This document shows, piece by piece, positions 1 through 7,442 of a stretch of 64,000 bases of DNA (within the stretch, counting starts at the first letter, position 1; every line of letters begins with the position of its first letter). The stretch is from positions 854,065 to 918,064 of the forward strand of contig NZ_NQMO01000001.1 of NCBI RefSeq assembly GCF_002257645.1. Direction: 5' to 3'. Origin of the DNA: Paenibacillus sp. XY044. Its GTDB lineage: Bacteria > Bacillota > Bacilli > Paenibacillales > Paenibacillaceae. The translations under genes and the position numbers were made by a program. The notes beneath the pieces are model-generated. The model saw only the letters and a program-made list of their open reading frames with translations. It made no database searches and had not been told where the DNA came from.

Positions 1-2
1 CG

Positions 3-269
3 CTCCTGATTCTCGATGAGCCTACCGTAGGCATCGATCCCGAGCTGAGACAGTCGATCTGGCATGAGCTGCTGAGGCTGAAAGAAGAGGAAAGCAAGAC
101 GATTATCGTCACCACGCACGTTATGGATGAAGCCGAGCGCTGCGGCGTTCTCGGCATGATTCGCGATGGCAACCTGCTGACTGCCGGATCCCCGGGCGAA
201 TTGAAGGCGCAGTATGGGGCTGGCAGCCTGGAAGAAGTATTTATCAAGGCGGGAGGGAAACACGCATGA
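3..269 (+). CDS. ABC transporter ATP-binding protein, C-terminal part
   Basis: The window opens inside this gene, so only the last 88 residues are visible. The fragment begins with the Walker B segment LLILDEPTVGIDP, followed by the D-loop region and the switch histidine in IIVTTHVMDEAERC, then the usual drug/Na+ exporter ATPase tail (IRDGNLLTAGSPGELK). This is the nucleotide-binding subunit that hydrolyses ATP on the cytoplasmic face for the ABC-2 permease encoded next. The stop overlaps the start of the permease in an ATGA arrangement, which points to translational coupling and one complex. The substrate cannot be read from the sequence; drug, lipid or peptide export are all possible. Confidence 0.93.
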   Translation, partial: LLILDEPTVGIDPELRQSIWHELLRLKEEESKTIIVTTHVMDEAERCGVLGMIRDGNLLTAGSPGELKAQYGAGSLEEVFIKAGGKHA

Positions 270-1309
270 GACTGCGGGCGCTCATCTCAAGAATATGCCG
301 CCAAATGCTGCGTGACAAGCGGACGCTGGCTCTTCTGCTGCTCGCCCCGCTGCTCGTTCTGACCTTGATGTATTTTCTGTTCAACAGTAAAAATACGGAG
401 CCGAAGCTTGGAGTAAACGGTTTGGATACCCGGTTCGTTCAGGTTTTGAAACAGACGGGACTCACGGTAACGGAATATGATCGCGCCGATCCCGGTACGG
501 TTCTGGATGACAAACTGGATGCGCTGCTGAACAGCGCGAACGGAAAACTGACACTGACGCTGGAGAACAGCGATCCGGGCAAAGCAAAGCAGCTGCAGAT
601 GAAAGTATCCCAGGCTGCCGCCTCTGCAGCTGTGATCCAGCAGCCGACGGCCGGTCTGACCCCATCTCCGGAGATGGAGACGCATTATATATACGGCAGC
701 AGCGATTCGGATTTTTTCGACGTGCTCAGTCCGATTCTGATCGGTTTCTTCGTCTTTTTCTTTGTGTTCCTGATCTCAGGCATCGGGCTGCTGCGGGAGC
801 GCACGACCGGCACGTTGGAGAGATTGATGTCCACACCGATTCGCAGGGGGGAAGTGGTTGCGGGTTACTTGACCGGGTACGGTATCTTTGCGGTGATCCA
901 GACGCTGATCGTCGTCCTGTATGCCGTCGGCGTGCTGGACATCACGCTTGCCGGTTCCATATGGCTCGTTCTGCTGGTGAATCTGCTGCTTGCTCTGGTG
1001 GCCCTTTCTTTGGGCATCCTGCTGTCCACGTTTGCATCGTCCGAGTTTCAAATGGTGCAGTTCATTCCGGTGGTCGTCATCCCGCAGGTCTTCTTTGCGG
1101 GCATCTTTCCCCAAGACGGCATGGCCGACTGGCTGCGGGTCGTCGGATACATCATGCCTCTTCACTACGGCGCCGATGCGTTAAAGAACGTAATGTATAA
1201 GGGGGAAGGGCTGGCGAAAATCGGCCTCGACCTGACTGTGCTTACTTTTTTTGCGGGCGCGTTCATCCTGCTAAATATTTTTGCGCTGAAGAAGTATCGT
1301 AAATTATAA
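266..1309 (+). CDS. ABC-2 type transporter permease
   Basis: This is a 347-residue membrane subunit of an ABC exporter, a normal length for ABC-2 permeases. One transmembrane helix lies at about residues 21-39. An extracellular region of about 110 residues follows, then five hydrophobic helices from about 150 to the end. The stretch GIGLLRERTTGTLERLMSTP is the typical ABC-2 cytoplasmic loop after the second helix. It starts with ATG overlapping the stop of the ATPase gene, so the two form one operon and one transporter. Relatives act in drug resistance or lipid and antibiotic export; the substrate is unknown here. Confidence 0.92.
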   Translation: MRLRALISRICRQMLRDKRTLALLLLAPLLVLTLMYFLFNSKNTEPKLGVNGLDTRFVQVLKQTGLTVTEYDRADPGTVLDDKLDALLNSANGKLTLTLENSDPGKAKQLQMKVSQAAASAAVIQQPTAGLTPSPEMETHYIYGSSDSDFFDVLSPILIGFFVFFFVFLISGIGLLRERTTGTLERLMSTPIRRGEVVAGYLTGYGIFAVIQTLIVVLYAVGVLDITLAGSIWLVLLVNLLLALVALSLGILLSTFASSEFQMVQFIPVVVIPQVFFAGIFPQDGMADWLRVVGYIMPLHYGADALKNVMYKGEGLAKIGLDLTVLTFFAGAFILLNIFALKKYRKL

Positions 1310-1374
1310 TGAAAGCGTAGAGAACTGCTGACCGTTCGAAGGACGGCGGCGAACATGTGCAGGAGGAACAACCA

Positions 1375-2295
1375 TTGAAGCTCGAACGCATCATATCGAT
1401 GATTTACATGCTGCTGAATCACGAAATTATTACCGCGTCGGCGCTGGCCGAGAAATATAACGTTTCGCAGCGGACCATTTACCGGGATATCGATGTCATT
1501 TGCGCGGCTGGCATTCCGGTGGTGTCCTATCAGGGCGTCAAAGGCGGGTTCGGCATCATCAAAGATTATAAAATGGAAAAAAGCCTGCTCGGTTCATATG
1601 ACGTCGGTTCGCTCGTCACGCTGCTCTCCAGCATGTCGACCGTGTTCGAGGACGAAAAGGCGGCCGAAACCATTCAAAAGCTGAAGACGATCCAGCATGA
1701 AAAGGATTCGCCGGTTTTATCGATGAATTTAGCGAGCCGGCAGCTGTATAATGACTCCCTGCGGCTGCTCCGAGCGGCGATCACGGAATGCTGTGTCGTA
1801 CGCTTCAAATATATCAACGCCAGAAACGAGAAGACGGAGCGCATCGTGGAGCCGGTGCGGCTGATTTACGAATACGACGTCTGGTACCTGTTCGCCTACT
1901 GCCGGGACCGCAAGGATTACCGGAAATTCCGGCTTTCCCGGATGGCCGATCTGCAGGCGATGGGCGAGCATTTTACGAAGCACAAGCATGCGGCTCCGGA
2001 GGAAGTGACGTTCAAGCATCTCCGCAACCAGGGGAATCCGGTGCATGCGGTGATTCATTTTTCCGCCGACTGCCTGGCGAAGGCCATGGATTATTTCTAT
2101 GGAGCAGAGAAAACTTATCTCGACGACGGTTCATTCCTGCTCACCATCACGCTGGAGCATATGGAGCGAACGCTGTGGCTCATCCCGATGCTGCTCAGCT
2201 TTGGCGACGGTGCCGAGGTGAAGGAGCCCCCGGAGCTTCGAGAGGCTGTCCATGCCAAACTAAAAAAAATGATTCAGAAATACTCAGAAGTATGA
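1375..2295 (+). CDS. WYL-domain HTH transcriptional regulator
   Basis: The product has an N-terminal DeoR-like helix-turn-helix (residues about 1-60, with ALAEKYNVSQRTIYRDIDVI as recognition region) and a C-terminal WYL effector domain (about 130-230) and its WCX extension. WYL proteins bind small ligands or nucleic acids and control nearby genes. I chose the TTG at 1375 because AGGAGG lies 8 bases upstream; an in-frame GTG at 1357 would overlap that site. The gene sits between the ABC exporter and an MFS pump, so control of one or both is a reasonable inference. A 10-bp inverted repeat covers its stop codon region and may be terminator or operator. Confidence 0.87.
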   Translation: MKLERIISMIYMLLNHEIITASALAEKYNVSQRTIYRDIDVICAAGIPVVSYQGVKGGFGIIKDYKMEKSLLGSYDVGSLVTLLSSMSTVFEDEKAAETIQKLKTIQHEKDSPVLSMNLASRQLYNDSLRLLRAAITECCVVRFKYINARNEKTERIVEPVRLIYEYDVWYLFAYCRDRKDYRKFRLSRMADLQAMGEHFTKHKHAAPEEVTFKHLRNQGNPVHAVIHFSADCLAKAMDYFYGAEKTYLDDGSFLLTITLEHMERTLWLIPMLLSFGDGAEVKEPPELREAVHAKLKKMIQKYSEV

Positions 2296-2317
2296 CATAC
2301 AGTTGTCATACTTTTTT
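2288..2317 (+). terminator. Inverted repeat with T-run after the WYL gene
   Basis: Arms AAGTATGACA (2288-2297) and TGTCATACTT (2304-2313) pair perfectly around a 6-base loop, and the T-run continues to 2317. It overlaps the stop codon of the WYL gene. The shape fits an intrinsic terminator, but the AT-rich stem is weak and a perfect palindrome just upstream of the MFS gene could equally be an operator. Confidence 0.55.
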
Positions 2318-2374
2318 GTTTACACTTAGAATCGGTTAAAGAGAAACCAGAAATTTAAAGGAGTGTTTGAGAAC

Positions 2375-3955
2375 GTGAAACCTGCACAAAAAAGCAGTCT
2401 TCCGGTGGTCATCGCCGGCCTGCTGCTGGGCATCCTGATGGCTTCGATGGATAACACCATCGTCGCCACGGCCATGGGGAATATCGTGGGCGAGCTCGGC
2501 GGCATGGATAAGTTCGTATGGGTCACCTCAGCCTACATGGTGGCCGAAATGGCCGGGATGCCGATATTCGGAAAGCTGTCGGATATGTACGGCCGCAAAA
2601 AGTTTTTTGTTTTCGGGATTATCCTGTTCATGCTGGGGTCCGCCCTGTGCGGCACGGCGACTACGATCACGGAACTGGCCATGTATCGGGCGGTACAGGG
2701 CATAGGCGGCGGAGCGCTCGTTCCGATCGCATTTACGATCATGTTCGATGCGGTCCCGCTGGAGAAGCGCGGCAGTCTCGGCGGTCTGTTCGGCGCCGTG
2801 TTCGGAATGTCCAGCATTTTCGGACCTCTTCTCGGGGCGTACATAACGGATCATATCGCCTGGGAGTGGATTTTCTACATCAACCTGCCGCTGGGCGTCA
2901 TTGCCTTCTTCATGGTGGCGTTCTTCTACAAGGAGTCGCATGAGCATTCCAAGCAGCCGATCGACTGGTTCGGCGCCTTTACGCTGCTGGGAGCGGTTAT
3001 CTGCCTCATGTTTGCCCTGGAACTGGGCGGCAAGCAAATCGCCTGGGATTCCTGGGAGATCCTCTCCTTGTTCGGAGGATTTGCGGTGCTGCTGATCACT
3101 TTCCTGTATGCGGAGACCAAAGCGAAAGAGCCGGTCATTTCCTTCGGATTGTTTAAAAACCGGCTGTATGCCACGAGCGTTCTTGTCGGCCTGTTCAGCG
3201 GCGCGGCATTTATAGCGGCTTCGGTTTACATTCCGATTTTTATCCAGGGCGTGCTGGGCGGTTCGGCCACCAATTCGGGGCTGGTGCTGCTGCCGATGAT
3301 GGTCGGCTCGGTCGTCACGGCCACGCTTGGCGGCAGTCTGATGAACAAAATGCCATACCGGAACATTCTGATCCCGACGCTGCTGTTATTTCTGGTCGGC
3401 ACGGCCTTGGTCGCAACCCTATCGGTGAATTCGACCCGGCTGATCGTGACGATCTATATGGTCCTGATCGGGCTTGGAATCGGCGCTTCATTTTCGGTCC
3501 TCGGGAACGCAGCCATTCATGGCCTGGACTACCGCCAAAGGGGAACGGCCAGCTCGACGCTGAACTTCCTGCGCTCGCTCGGCATGACGATCGGCATCAC
3601 GACCTTCGGATTGATTCAGAGTCATTCGTTTACCCATGAAATGAACAAAGGGTTCGGATCTGCGGGGGCTGAAGCTGCAAACACGGGAGGAGCCGCGGCA
3701 TTGCCGGCGGGGCTCGATATTAAGGACCCGCATGCACTGCTATCCCCGGAGACGCGTTCGCTCATTCCGCCTGAAGTGCTGCACAACATTTCCGAGATGC
3801 TCGCCTCTTCGATCGTTCAGACCTTTGCGTGGGCATGCGTTCCCGCGATTCTGGCCTTGCTTGCGGCGCTGTTTATGGGCAGCAAGAAGCTGGACCATAC
3901 GGCGGAGGTTGCTCCTGCAGGCGGCGAAGGTAAAGAGTATTCTCCGGTTCACTAA
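2375..3955 (+). CDS. DHA2-family MFS multidrug efflux pump (14 TM)
   Basis: The product has about 526 residues and 14 hydrophobic segments, the layout of the EmrB/QacA proton-antiport drug exporters. Family signatures are ASMDNTIVATAM in the first helix, the A-motif GKLSDMYGRKKFF after helix 2, and RAVQGIGGGALVPIAF with the motif-C pattern in helix 5. It would export hydrophobic or cationic compounds across the cytoplasmic membrane. The GTG at 2375 is preferred because AAAGGAG ends 11 bases upstream; an in-frame GTG at 2363 overlaps that site. It follows the WYL regulator, which may control it. The substrate is unknown. Confidence 0.9.
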   Translation: MKPAQKSSLPVVIAGLLLGILMASMDNTIVATAMGNIVGELGGMDKFVWVTSAYMVAEMAGMPIFGKLSDMYGRKKFFVFGIILFMLGSALCGTATTITELAMYRAVQGIGGGALVPIAFTIMFDAVPLEKRGSLGGLFGAVFGMSSIFGPLLGAYITDHIAWEWIFYINLPLGVIAFFMVAFFYKESHEHSKQPIDWFGAFTLLGAVICLMFALELGGKQIAWDSWEILSLFGGFAVLLITFLYAETKAKEPVISFGLFKNRLYATSVLVGLFSGAAFIAASVYIPIFIQGVLGGSATNSGLVLLPMMVGSVVTATLGGSLMNKMPYRNILIPTLLLFLVGTALVATLSVNSTRLIVTIYMVLIGLGIGASFSVLGNAAIHGLDYRQRGTASSTLNFLRSLGMTIGITTFGLIQSHSFTHEMNKGFGSAGAEAANTGGAAALPAGLDIKDPHALLSPETRSLIPPEVLHNISEMLASSIVQTFAWACVPAILALLAALFMGSKKLDHTAEVAPAGGEGKEYSPVH

Positions 3956-3975
3956 CGAAATTTGAGCTGAGCTCA

Positions 3976-4030
3976 CCGCGGCTGCAATCTGGAAGCATCA
4001 TGGATGCTCCGGACTGCGGCCTCTTTTTTT
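3976..4030 (+). terminator. Probable intrinsic terminator after the MFS gene
   Basis: An inner hairpin (AGCATC / GATGCT around ATG) sits inside an outer GC-rich pairing of CCGC with GCGG. A CTCTTTTTTT tract follows, ending just before 4031. The stem is branched rather than simple, so confidence is moderate. Confidence 0.6.
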
Positions 4031-4066
4031 GGAGTGCGGAATGGTTTGGTGTTTGCCAACCCCGAA

Positions 4067-4095
4067 TTGACGCAGCTGCGGAACCTCCATACAAT
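4067..4095 (+). promoter_or_regulatory. SigA-type promoter of the MerR gene
   Basis: TTGACG (4067-4072) and TACAAT (4090-4095) are separated by exactly 17 bases, close to the vegetative consensus. The start codon lies 31 bases after the -10. The normal 17-base spacing shows that this promoter is not itself of the stretched MerR-activated kind. Confidence 0.7.
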
Positions 4096-4126
4096 GTAGC
4101 TGAGATCTTACCTTGGAAGGGAACGG

Positions 4127-4978
4127 ATGAGCATGTTCAAAATCAGCGCTTTTGCCAAAATGAGCGGGATATCGATCAAAACGCTGCGTTATTACGATGA
4201 GCTGGGGATTCTGAAACCGTCCGCCGTGGATGAAAGTTCCGGTTACCGGTATTATTCCGCGGATCATCTGCTGACGGTGGAGCGCATCCGCGCTTACAAA
4301 GAGCTCGGGCTGACGCTGGAACAGATCGCTCCGCTGCTGGAAAAGGCGACGCCCGATACGGCTGCAGGAACGCTTGTCACAAAGCGGGCCGATCTGGAGC
4401 GAGCAATCCAGGAGGCACAGCATCAGCTTGAGGAAATCGACCGAAGGGTGCAGCGGTTGGAACAAGTCGGGGCGCCCGCGGGGAATGGGCCCGAGGCCGT
4501 AACGCTTCAGACGCTTCAGGCGCAATGGGCTGCCTCGGTTAGAGATACAATCCCGCGGCAGGGTCTCTGCCTGCTGGTCAATGAGGTCAGGGAGTATGTC
4601 AAGGCTAATGATTTCGGAAAAGCAGCAGCCGGACCGCTGATCGTACTCTGGTATGACGCGGGACGAAGCGGTGAGGGGGAAGTCATCGACGTCGAGGTGG
4701 CATTTCCGCTGGAGGAACCAACCCCGGAGCGCGGCCGGATCCGCGTGAGCGAGCTGCCCGGACATGAAGTCGCTGCTTCCCTGATTCATGATTGCAACCC
4801 CTATGCCGCCCACTGCCCGGCAGCTGCGCAGGTCATGGAGTGGGCGGCATCGCAGGGATATGAACCGGTACCGGGTGAGCCGATTCGTGAAATCTATATT
4901 GCCGCCGAACAAGACATGATCGGTAAGGTCCGCAGGTCGGAAGTATTCCTCCCGCTGCGTAATATTCGGAGCCGGTGA
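4127..4978 (+). CDS. MerR-family regulator with GyrI-like effector domain
   Basis: The N-terminal part (residues about 3-72) is a MerR winged helix: ISAFAKMSGISIKTLRYYDELGIL, then the second wing with SGYRYYSADHLL. A coiled-coil dimerisation helix runs at about 75-120. The rest (about 125-283) resembles the GyrI-like multidrug-binding domain of BmrR-type regulators. Such proteins sit on stretched promoters and activate them by twisting the DNA when a ligand binds. Exactly that kind of promoter lies just downstream, in front of the dehydrogenase gene, so that gene is the likely target. GGAAGG lies 6 bases before the chosen ATG; an ATG at 4133 is an alternative. Confidence 0.88.
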   Translation: MSMFKISAFAKMSGISIKTLRYYDELGILKPSAVDESSGYRYYSADHLLTVERIRAYKELGLTLEQIAPLLEKATPDTAAGTLVTKRADLERAIQEAQHQLEEIDRRVQRLEQVGAPAGNGPEAVTLQTLQAQWAASVRDTIPRQGLCLLVNEVREYVKANDFGKAAAGPLIVLWYDAGRSGEGEVIDVEVAFPLEEPTPERGRIRVSELPGHEVAASLIHDCNPYAAHCPAAAQVMEWAASQGYEPVPGEPIREIYIAAEQDMIGKVRRSEVFLPLRNIRSR

Positions 4979-5010
4979 TTCGGTGTTCGAACCAAGGCTC
5001 ACTCCAGGTG

Positions 5011-5042
5011 TTGACTCTCCCCTCAAGGGGAAGGTGTAAAGT
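5011..5042 (+). promoter_or_regulatory. Stretched MerR-type promoter before the SDR gene
   Basis: TTGACT (5011-5016) and TAAAGT (5037-5042) are separated by 20 bases instead of 17. The spacer holds a GC-rich dyad, TCCCCT-CA-AGGGGA. This is the hallmark of promoters activated by MerR-family proteins. The neighbouring MerR gene is the obvious candidate activator. Confidence 0.72.
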
Positions 5043-5077
5043 GGATTTACAAACCACATATGAAGGAGTGAGCAGAA

Positions 5078-5842
5078 ATGAAGAGATTGGAAGGGAAAAC
5101 AGCTCTCGTGACCGGGGGCAGCCGGGGGATTGGACGGGGCATCGCACTGCGCCTTGCCTCTGAAGGGGCGCTTGTCGCGGTACATTACGGCAGCCGGAGG
5201 GATGCTGCGGACGAGGTCGTCCGCATGATCGAGGAGCAGGGAGGCCAGGCGTTTGCCATCGGTGCCGACCTTCACGATATCCAAGGTGTCCATCGTCTGC
5301 TTGAATCACTCGATGCCGAGCTGACCCGGCGGACAGGCAGCCGTCAGTATGATATTCTGGTGAACAATGCCGGTATCGGTACCTCGAAAACGATGGAAGA
5401 GACAACGGAGGAGGACTTCGACGAAGTGTTTACCGTGAACGTCAAGGCGCCGTTCTTTCTCGTACAGCAGTCGCTGGATCGGCTGCGGGACGGGGGGCGG
5501 ATTATCAATATTTCTTCGGGCGTGACCCGCATCGCTTTTCCGCATATCATGTCCTACAACATGACCAAGGGGGCGGTGAACACCTTTACGCTGCACTTGG
5601 CCAAGCTGCTTGGTCCGCGCAGCATTACCGTCAATGCCGTGCTTCCGGGCATTATCGACACGGATGTGAATGCCTCCTGGCTGAACACGCCGGAAGCCCG
5701 CCAGGGTGCGGCCGAAATGTCCGCGCTTGGACGGATCGGAGAGGCTGCGGACGTCGCGGATGCCGTCGCGTTCCTGGCTTCGCCGGACGGTCGCTGGGTG
5801 ACAGGACAAATGCTCGACGCGACCGGCGGTTCGCATTTGTAA
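5078..5842 (+). CDS. Short-chain dehydrogenase/reductase
   Basis: This 254-residue protein is a classical SDR. It has the NAD(P)-binding TGGSRGIG at residues 12-19, NNAG at 96-99, a catalytic serine at 146/147, and the catalytic pair Tyr160-Lys164 in YNMTK. The end LDATGGSHL is typical of the FabG/glucose-dehydrogenase-like branch. It would reduce a carbonyl or oxidise an alcohol with NAD(P)H in the cytoplasm; the substrate cannot be told. AAGGAG lies 9 bases before the ATG. The stretched promoter in front and the upstream MerR gene suggest induction by a xenobiotic or reactive carbonyl. Confidence 0.9.
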   Translation: MKRLEGKTALVTGGSRGIGRGIALRLASEGALVAVHYGSRRDAADEVVRMIEEQGGQAFAIGADLHDIQGVHRLLESLDAELTRRTGSRQYDILVNNAGIGTSKTMEETTEEDFDEVFTVNVKAPFFLVQQSLDRLRDGGRIINISSGVTRIAFPHIMSYNMTKGAVNTFTLHLAKLLGPRSITVNAVLPGIIDTDVNASWLNTPEARQGAAEMSALGRIGEAADVADAVAFLASPDGRWVTGQMLDATGGSHL

Positions 5843-5902
5843 TGCCATCAGCGGTTCCTCGTTTTCCGTTTGGCACCATGCTTGCCACAAATCGCTGGAC
5901 CG

Positions 5903-5947
5903 AAAAAGAAACAAGCGGCTGGATTACTTAGCCGCTTGTTTCTTTTT
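5903..5947. terminator. Bidirectional intrinsic terminator
   Basis: A 17-base arm (5903-5919, AAAAAGAAACAAGCGGC) pairs perfectly with 5931-5947 around an 11-base loop. It has A-runs on one side and T-runs on the other. It lies between the converging SDR and luciferase-domain genes and serves both; the stop of the latter lies in the loop. Confidence 0.9.
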
Positions 5948-6278
5948 CAAAGCTGATACCATCTATCTTTTTCACCAGATATTCATACTTGAAGCGCAAA
6001 AGTTCAAAGGCGCTTGCCATGTCCCTTTCAGACTTCAAATGAACAGATACCCAACCCGAATGAGGGAACATGTGATGCGGGTTGGCAAGACCGGTGGCTA
6101 CCACGTCATCCCGTTTCGATTTGGGCAAGAGCAGATCAACCAGATGATCCCCATGTAAATGACCTATTTCTTTTCCCCCATAAAGAAACTCAATTCCGCC
6201 GAATCGGTGGGGGTTAACCGTTACTCCTGTCCATGACAGCAATTCTTCGGATAGGACTTCCCTTCGAGCAATGGTCAT
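5928..6278 (-). CDS. Luciferase-domain protein (DUF5519-like)
   Basis: This small protein of 116 residues resembles the family called luciferase domain (PF17648/DUF5519). The visible core is GVTVNPHRFGGIEFLYGGKEIGHLHGDHLVDL, followed by LANPHHMFPHSGWVSVHL with several conserved histidines. Despite the name, most members are not known to emit light and their function is unresolved; small-ligand binding is plausible. It lies 41 bases downstream of the haloalkane dehalogenase on the same strand and probably shares its transcript. The C-terminus runs into the shared terminator hairpin. Confidence 0.72.
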   Translation of the reverse strand: MTIARREVLSEELLSWTGVTVNPHRFGGIEFLYGGKEIGHLHGDHLVDLLLPKSKRDDVVATGLANPHHMFPHSGWVSVHLKSERDMASAFELLRFKYEYLVKKIDGISFEKETSG

Positions 6279-6319
6279 CTGATCATTTTCTCCTCTCCAT
6301 TAGCAGATTTGGTCCAGTT

Positions 6320-7201
6320 CTATTTCAGCCTTTTCAACCAAGAGGCAAGGGCCTCCCCAACCTTATCGGGGGCATCTTCCATCGGGTAATGAAGCCCTGG
6401 CACCGTCACTTCGGTCTGCTCCGGCCAACTGCGGCAAAAATCCAGTTGGGATTGCGATGTTCTTCCCGGTTCTGCATGGATGAATAATTTTGGGACAGGG
6501 CTGTGTGCCAACCAGTGGCCATAAGCCGCGACAATTTCATTCACCTCCGTCGTTGACTCGTCGTCAAAAGGAAGCTGCCTGGCCCAGGATAGCATCGGAC
6601 GACGACCTTCCCCTGGTTCGACAAAGGGGCGGTGATACTGCTCCTGCTCTTCATTTGTTAACTGTCGGATGACATTGACGGGAAGATTGACATTCAGGAA
6701 GGAGTTTTGTTCCAGTATCATCTGTTCACCTTCTTCAGACCGCAGCGCTTGAAAAATTTTACGCCCTTGTTCCGGCATCTCGCTCCAGCTGCTGGACTTG
6801 ATAATCGCTTCCATATAAACTATACCGTCCACAGCGCCAGGATGCCGCCGCGCCCAATCAAATCCCAAAGCGGAGCCCCAGTCGTGTACGACGAAGGTGA
6901 CCTTCTCATGAATCCCAAGTTTATTAAGAAGCTCGTCGAGATATTCCCGGTGCTGGGCGAAGGTGTAGGCGTCCGGACCGCTAACCGGCAGTTTATCGGA
7001 ATCTCCCATCCCGACTAAATCTGGGGCAATGCAGCGCCCGGCGTTTTGTGCGTAAGGAATAATGTTGCGCCATAGATAAGAGGAGGAAGGGTTACCATGC
7101 AGGAAAACGATGGGATCACCACTGCCGACCTCTATATAAGCCATCTCTAAATCATGAACGCGTTGACGCTTTTTTTCGTAAGGAAATGCTCCGCTAACCA
7201 T
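6320..7201 (-). CDS. Haloalkane dehalogenase-type alpha/beta hydrolase
   Basis: The 293-residue product shows the full haloalkane dehalogenase (HLD-II, DhaA/LinB-like) active site. The nucleophile is Asp107 in HDWGSALGF, followed by the halide-binding Trp108. A second halide ligand is Asn37 in HGNPSS. The catalytic acid is Glu130 in YMEAII and the base is His271 in GLHYPMED. Such enzymes cut carbon-halogen bonds by hydrolysis, giving an alcohol, a proton and halide, in the cytoplasm. Nearby homologues include related hydrolases and light-emitting luciferases of the Renilla type, so activity should be tested. AAGGGTGAG precedes the ATG. The promoter region holds paired inverted repeats that suggest a repressor. 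Confidence 0.85.
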   Translation of the reverse strand: MVSGAFPYEKKRQRVHDLEMAYIEVGSGDPIVFLHGNPSSSYLWRNIIPYAQNAGRCIAPDLVGMGDSDKLPVSGPDAYTFAQHREYLDELLNKLGIHEKVTFVVHDWGSALGFDWARRHPGAVDGIVYMEAIIKSSSWSEMPEQGRKIFQALRSEEGEQMILEQNSFLNVNLPVNVIRQLTNEEQEQYHRPFVEPGEGRRPMLSWARQLPFDDESTTEVNEIVAAYGHWLAHSPVPKLFIHAEPGRTSQSQLDFCRSWPEQTEVTVPGLHYPMEDAPDKVGEALASWLKRLK

Positions 7202-7262
7202 TCTTATCTCACCCTTCTGCTCACACCGCTGCTGTTGGGCATCGAGTGTGTATTTTGTTTTA

Positions 7263-7327
7263 TTTAGTTGACTTATAAACTTAATCTACGGAAATGATAA
7301 CGCGATAATGTTGAGTTGTCAACTAAA
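7263..7327. promoter_or_regulatory. Paired inverted repeats flanking the dehalogenase promoter
   Basis: TTTAGTTGAC (7263-7272) is repeated in perfect inverted form as GTCAACTAAA (7318-7327). The second copy overlaps the -35 box and the first lies downstream of the -10. The two sites bracket the promoter, as expected for a repressor acting at two positions. No regulator gene is adjacent, so the protein is unknown. Confidence 0.45.
7294..7322 (-). promoter_or_regulatory. Promoter of the dehalogenase gene
   Basis: Read on the minus strand, TTGACA (7322-7317) and TATCAT (7299-7294) are 17 bases apart, a near-consensus vegetative promoter about 95 bases upstream of the dehalogenase start. Confidence 0.72.
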
Positions 7328-7373
7328 AAATTACCGGAATTTCTCTTTGGCCTCTAATTCATTCATCCCATAC

Positions 7374-7415
7374 AAAAAAAGCAATCCATCCACGAAATTC
7401 CTGTGGATGGATTGC
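7374..7415 (-). terminator. Intrinsic terminator of the permease gene
   Basis: Arms GCAATCCATCCAC (7381-7393) and GTGGATGGATTGC (7403-7415) pair perfectly over 13 bases. On the minus strand the hairpin is followed by seven Ts (7380-7374), directly downstream of the permease stop. Confidence 0.9.
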
Positions 7416-7442
7416 TTTGATTTGATATGCGATTTACCGCGA

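Noticed and set aside
3998..5293. 431-codon open frame on the minus strand
   Set aside because: It lies opposite the MerR and SDR genes, has no ribosome site and shows no family motif; it is a shadow of GC-rich coding DNA.
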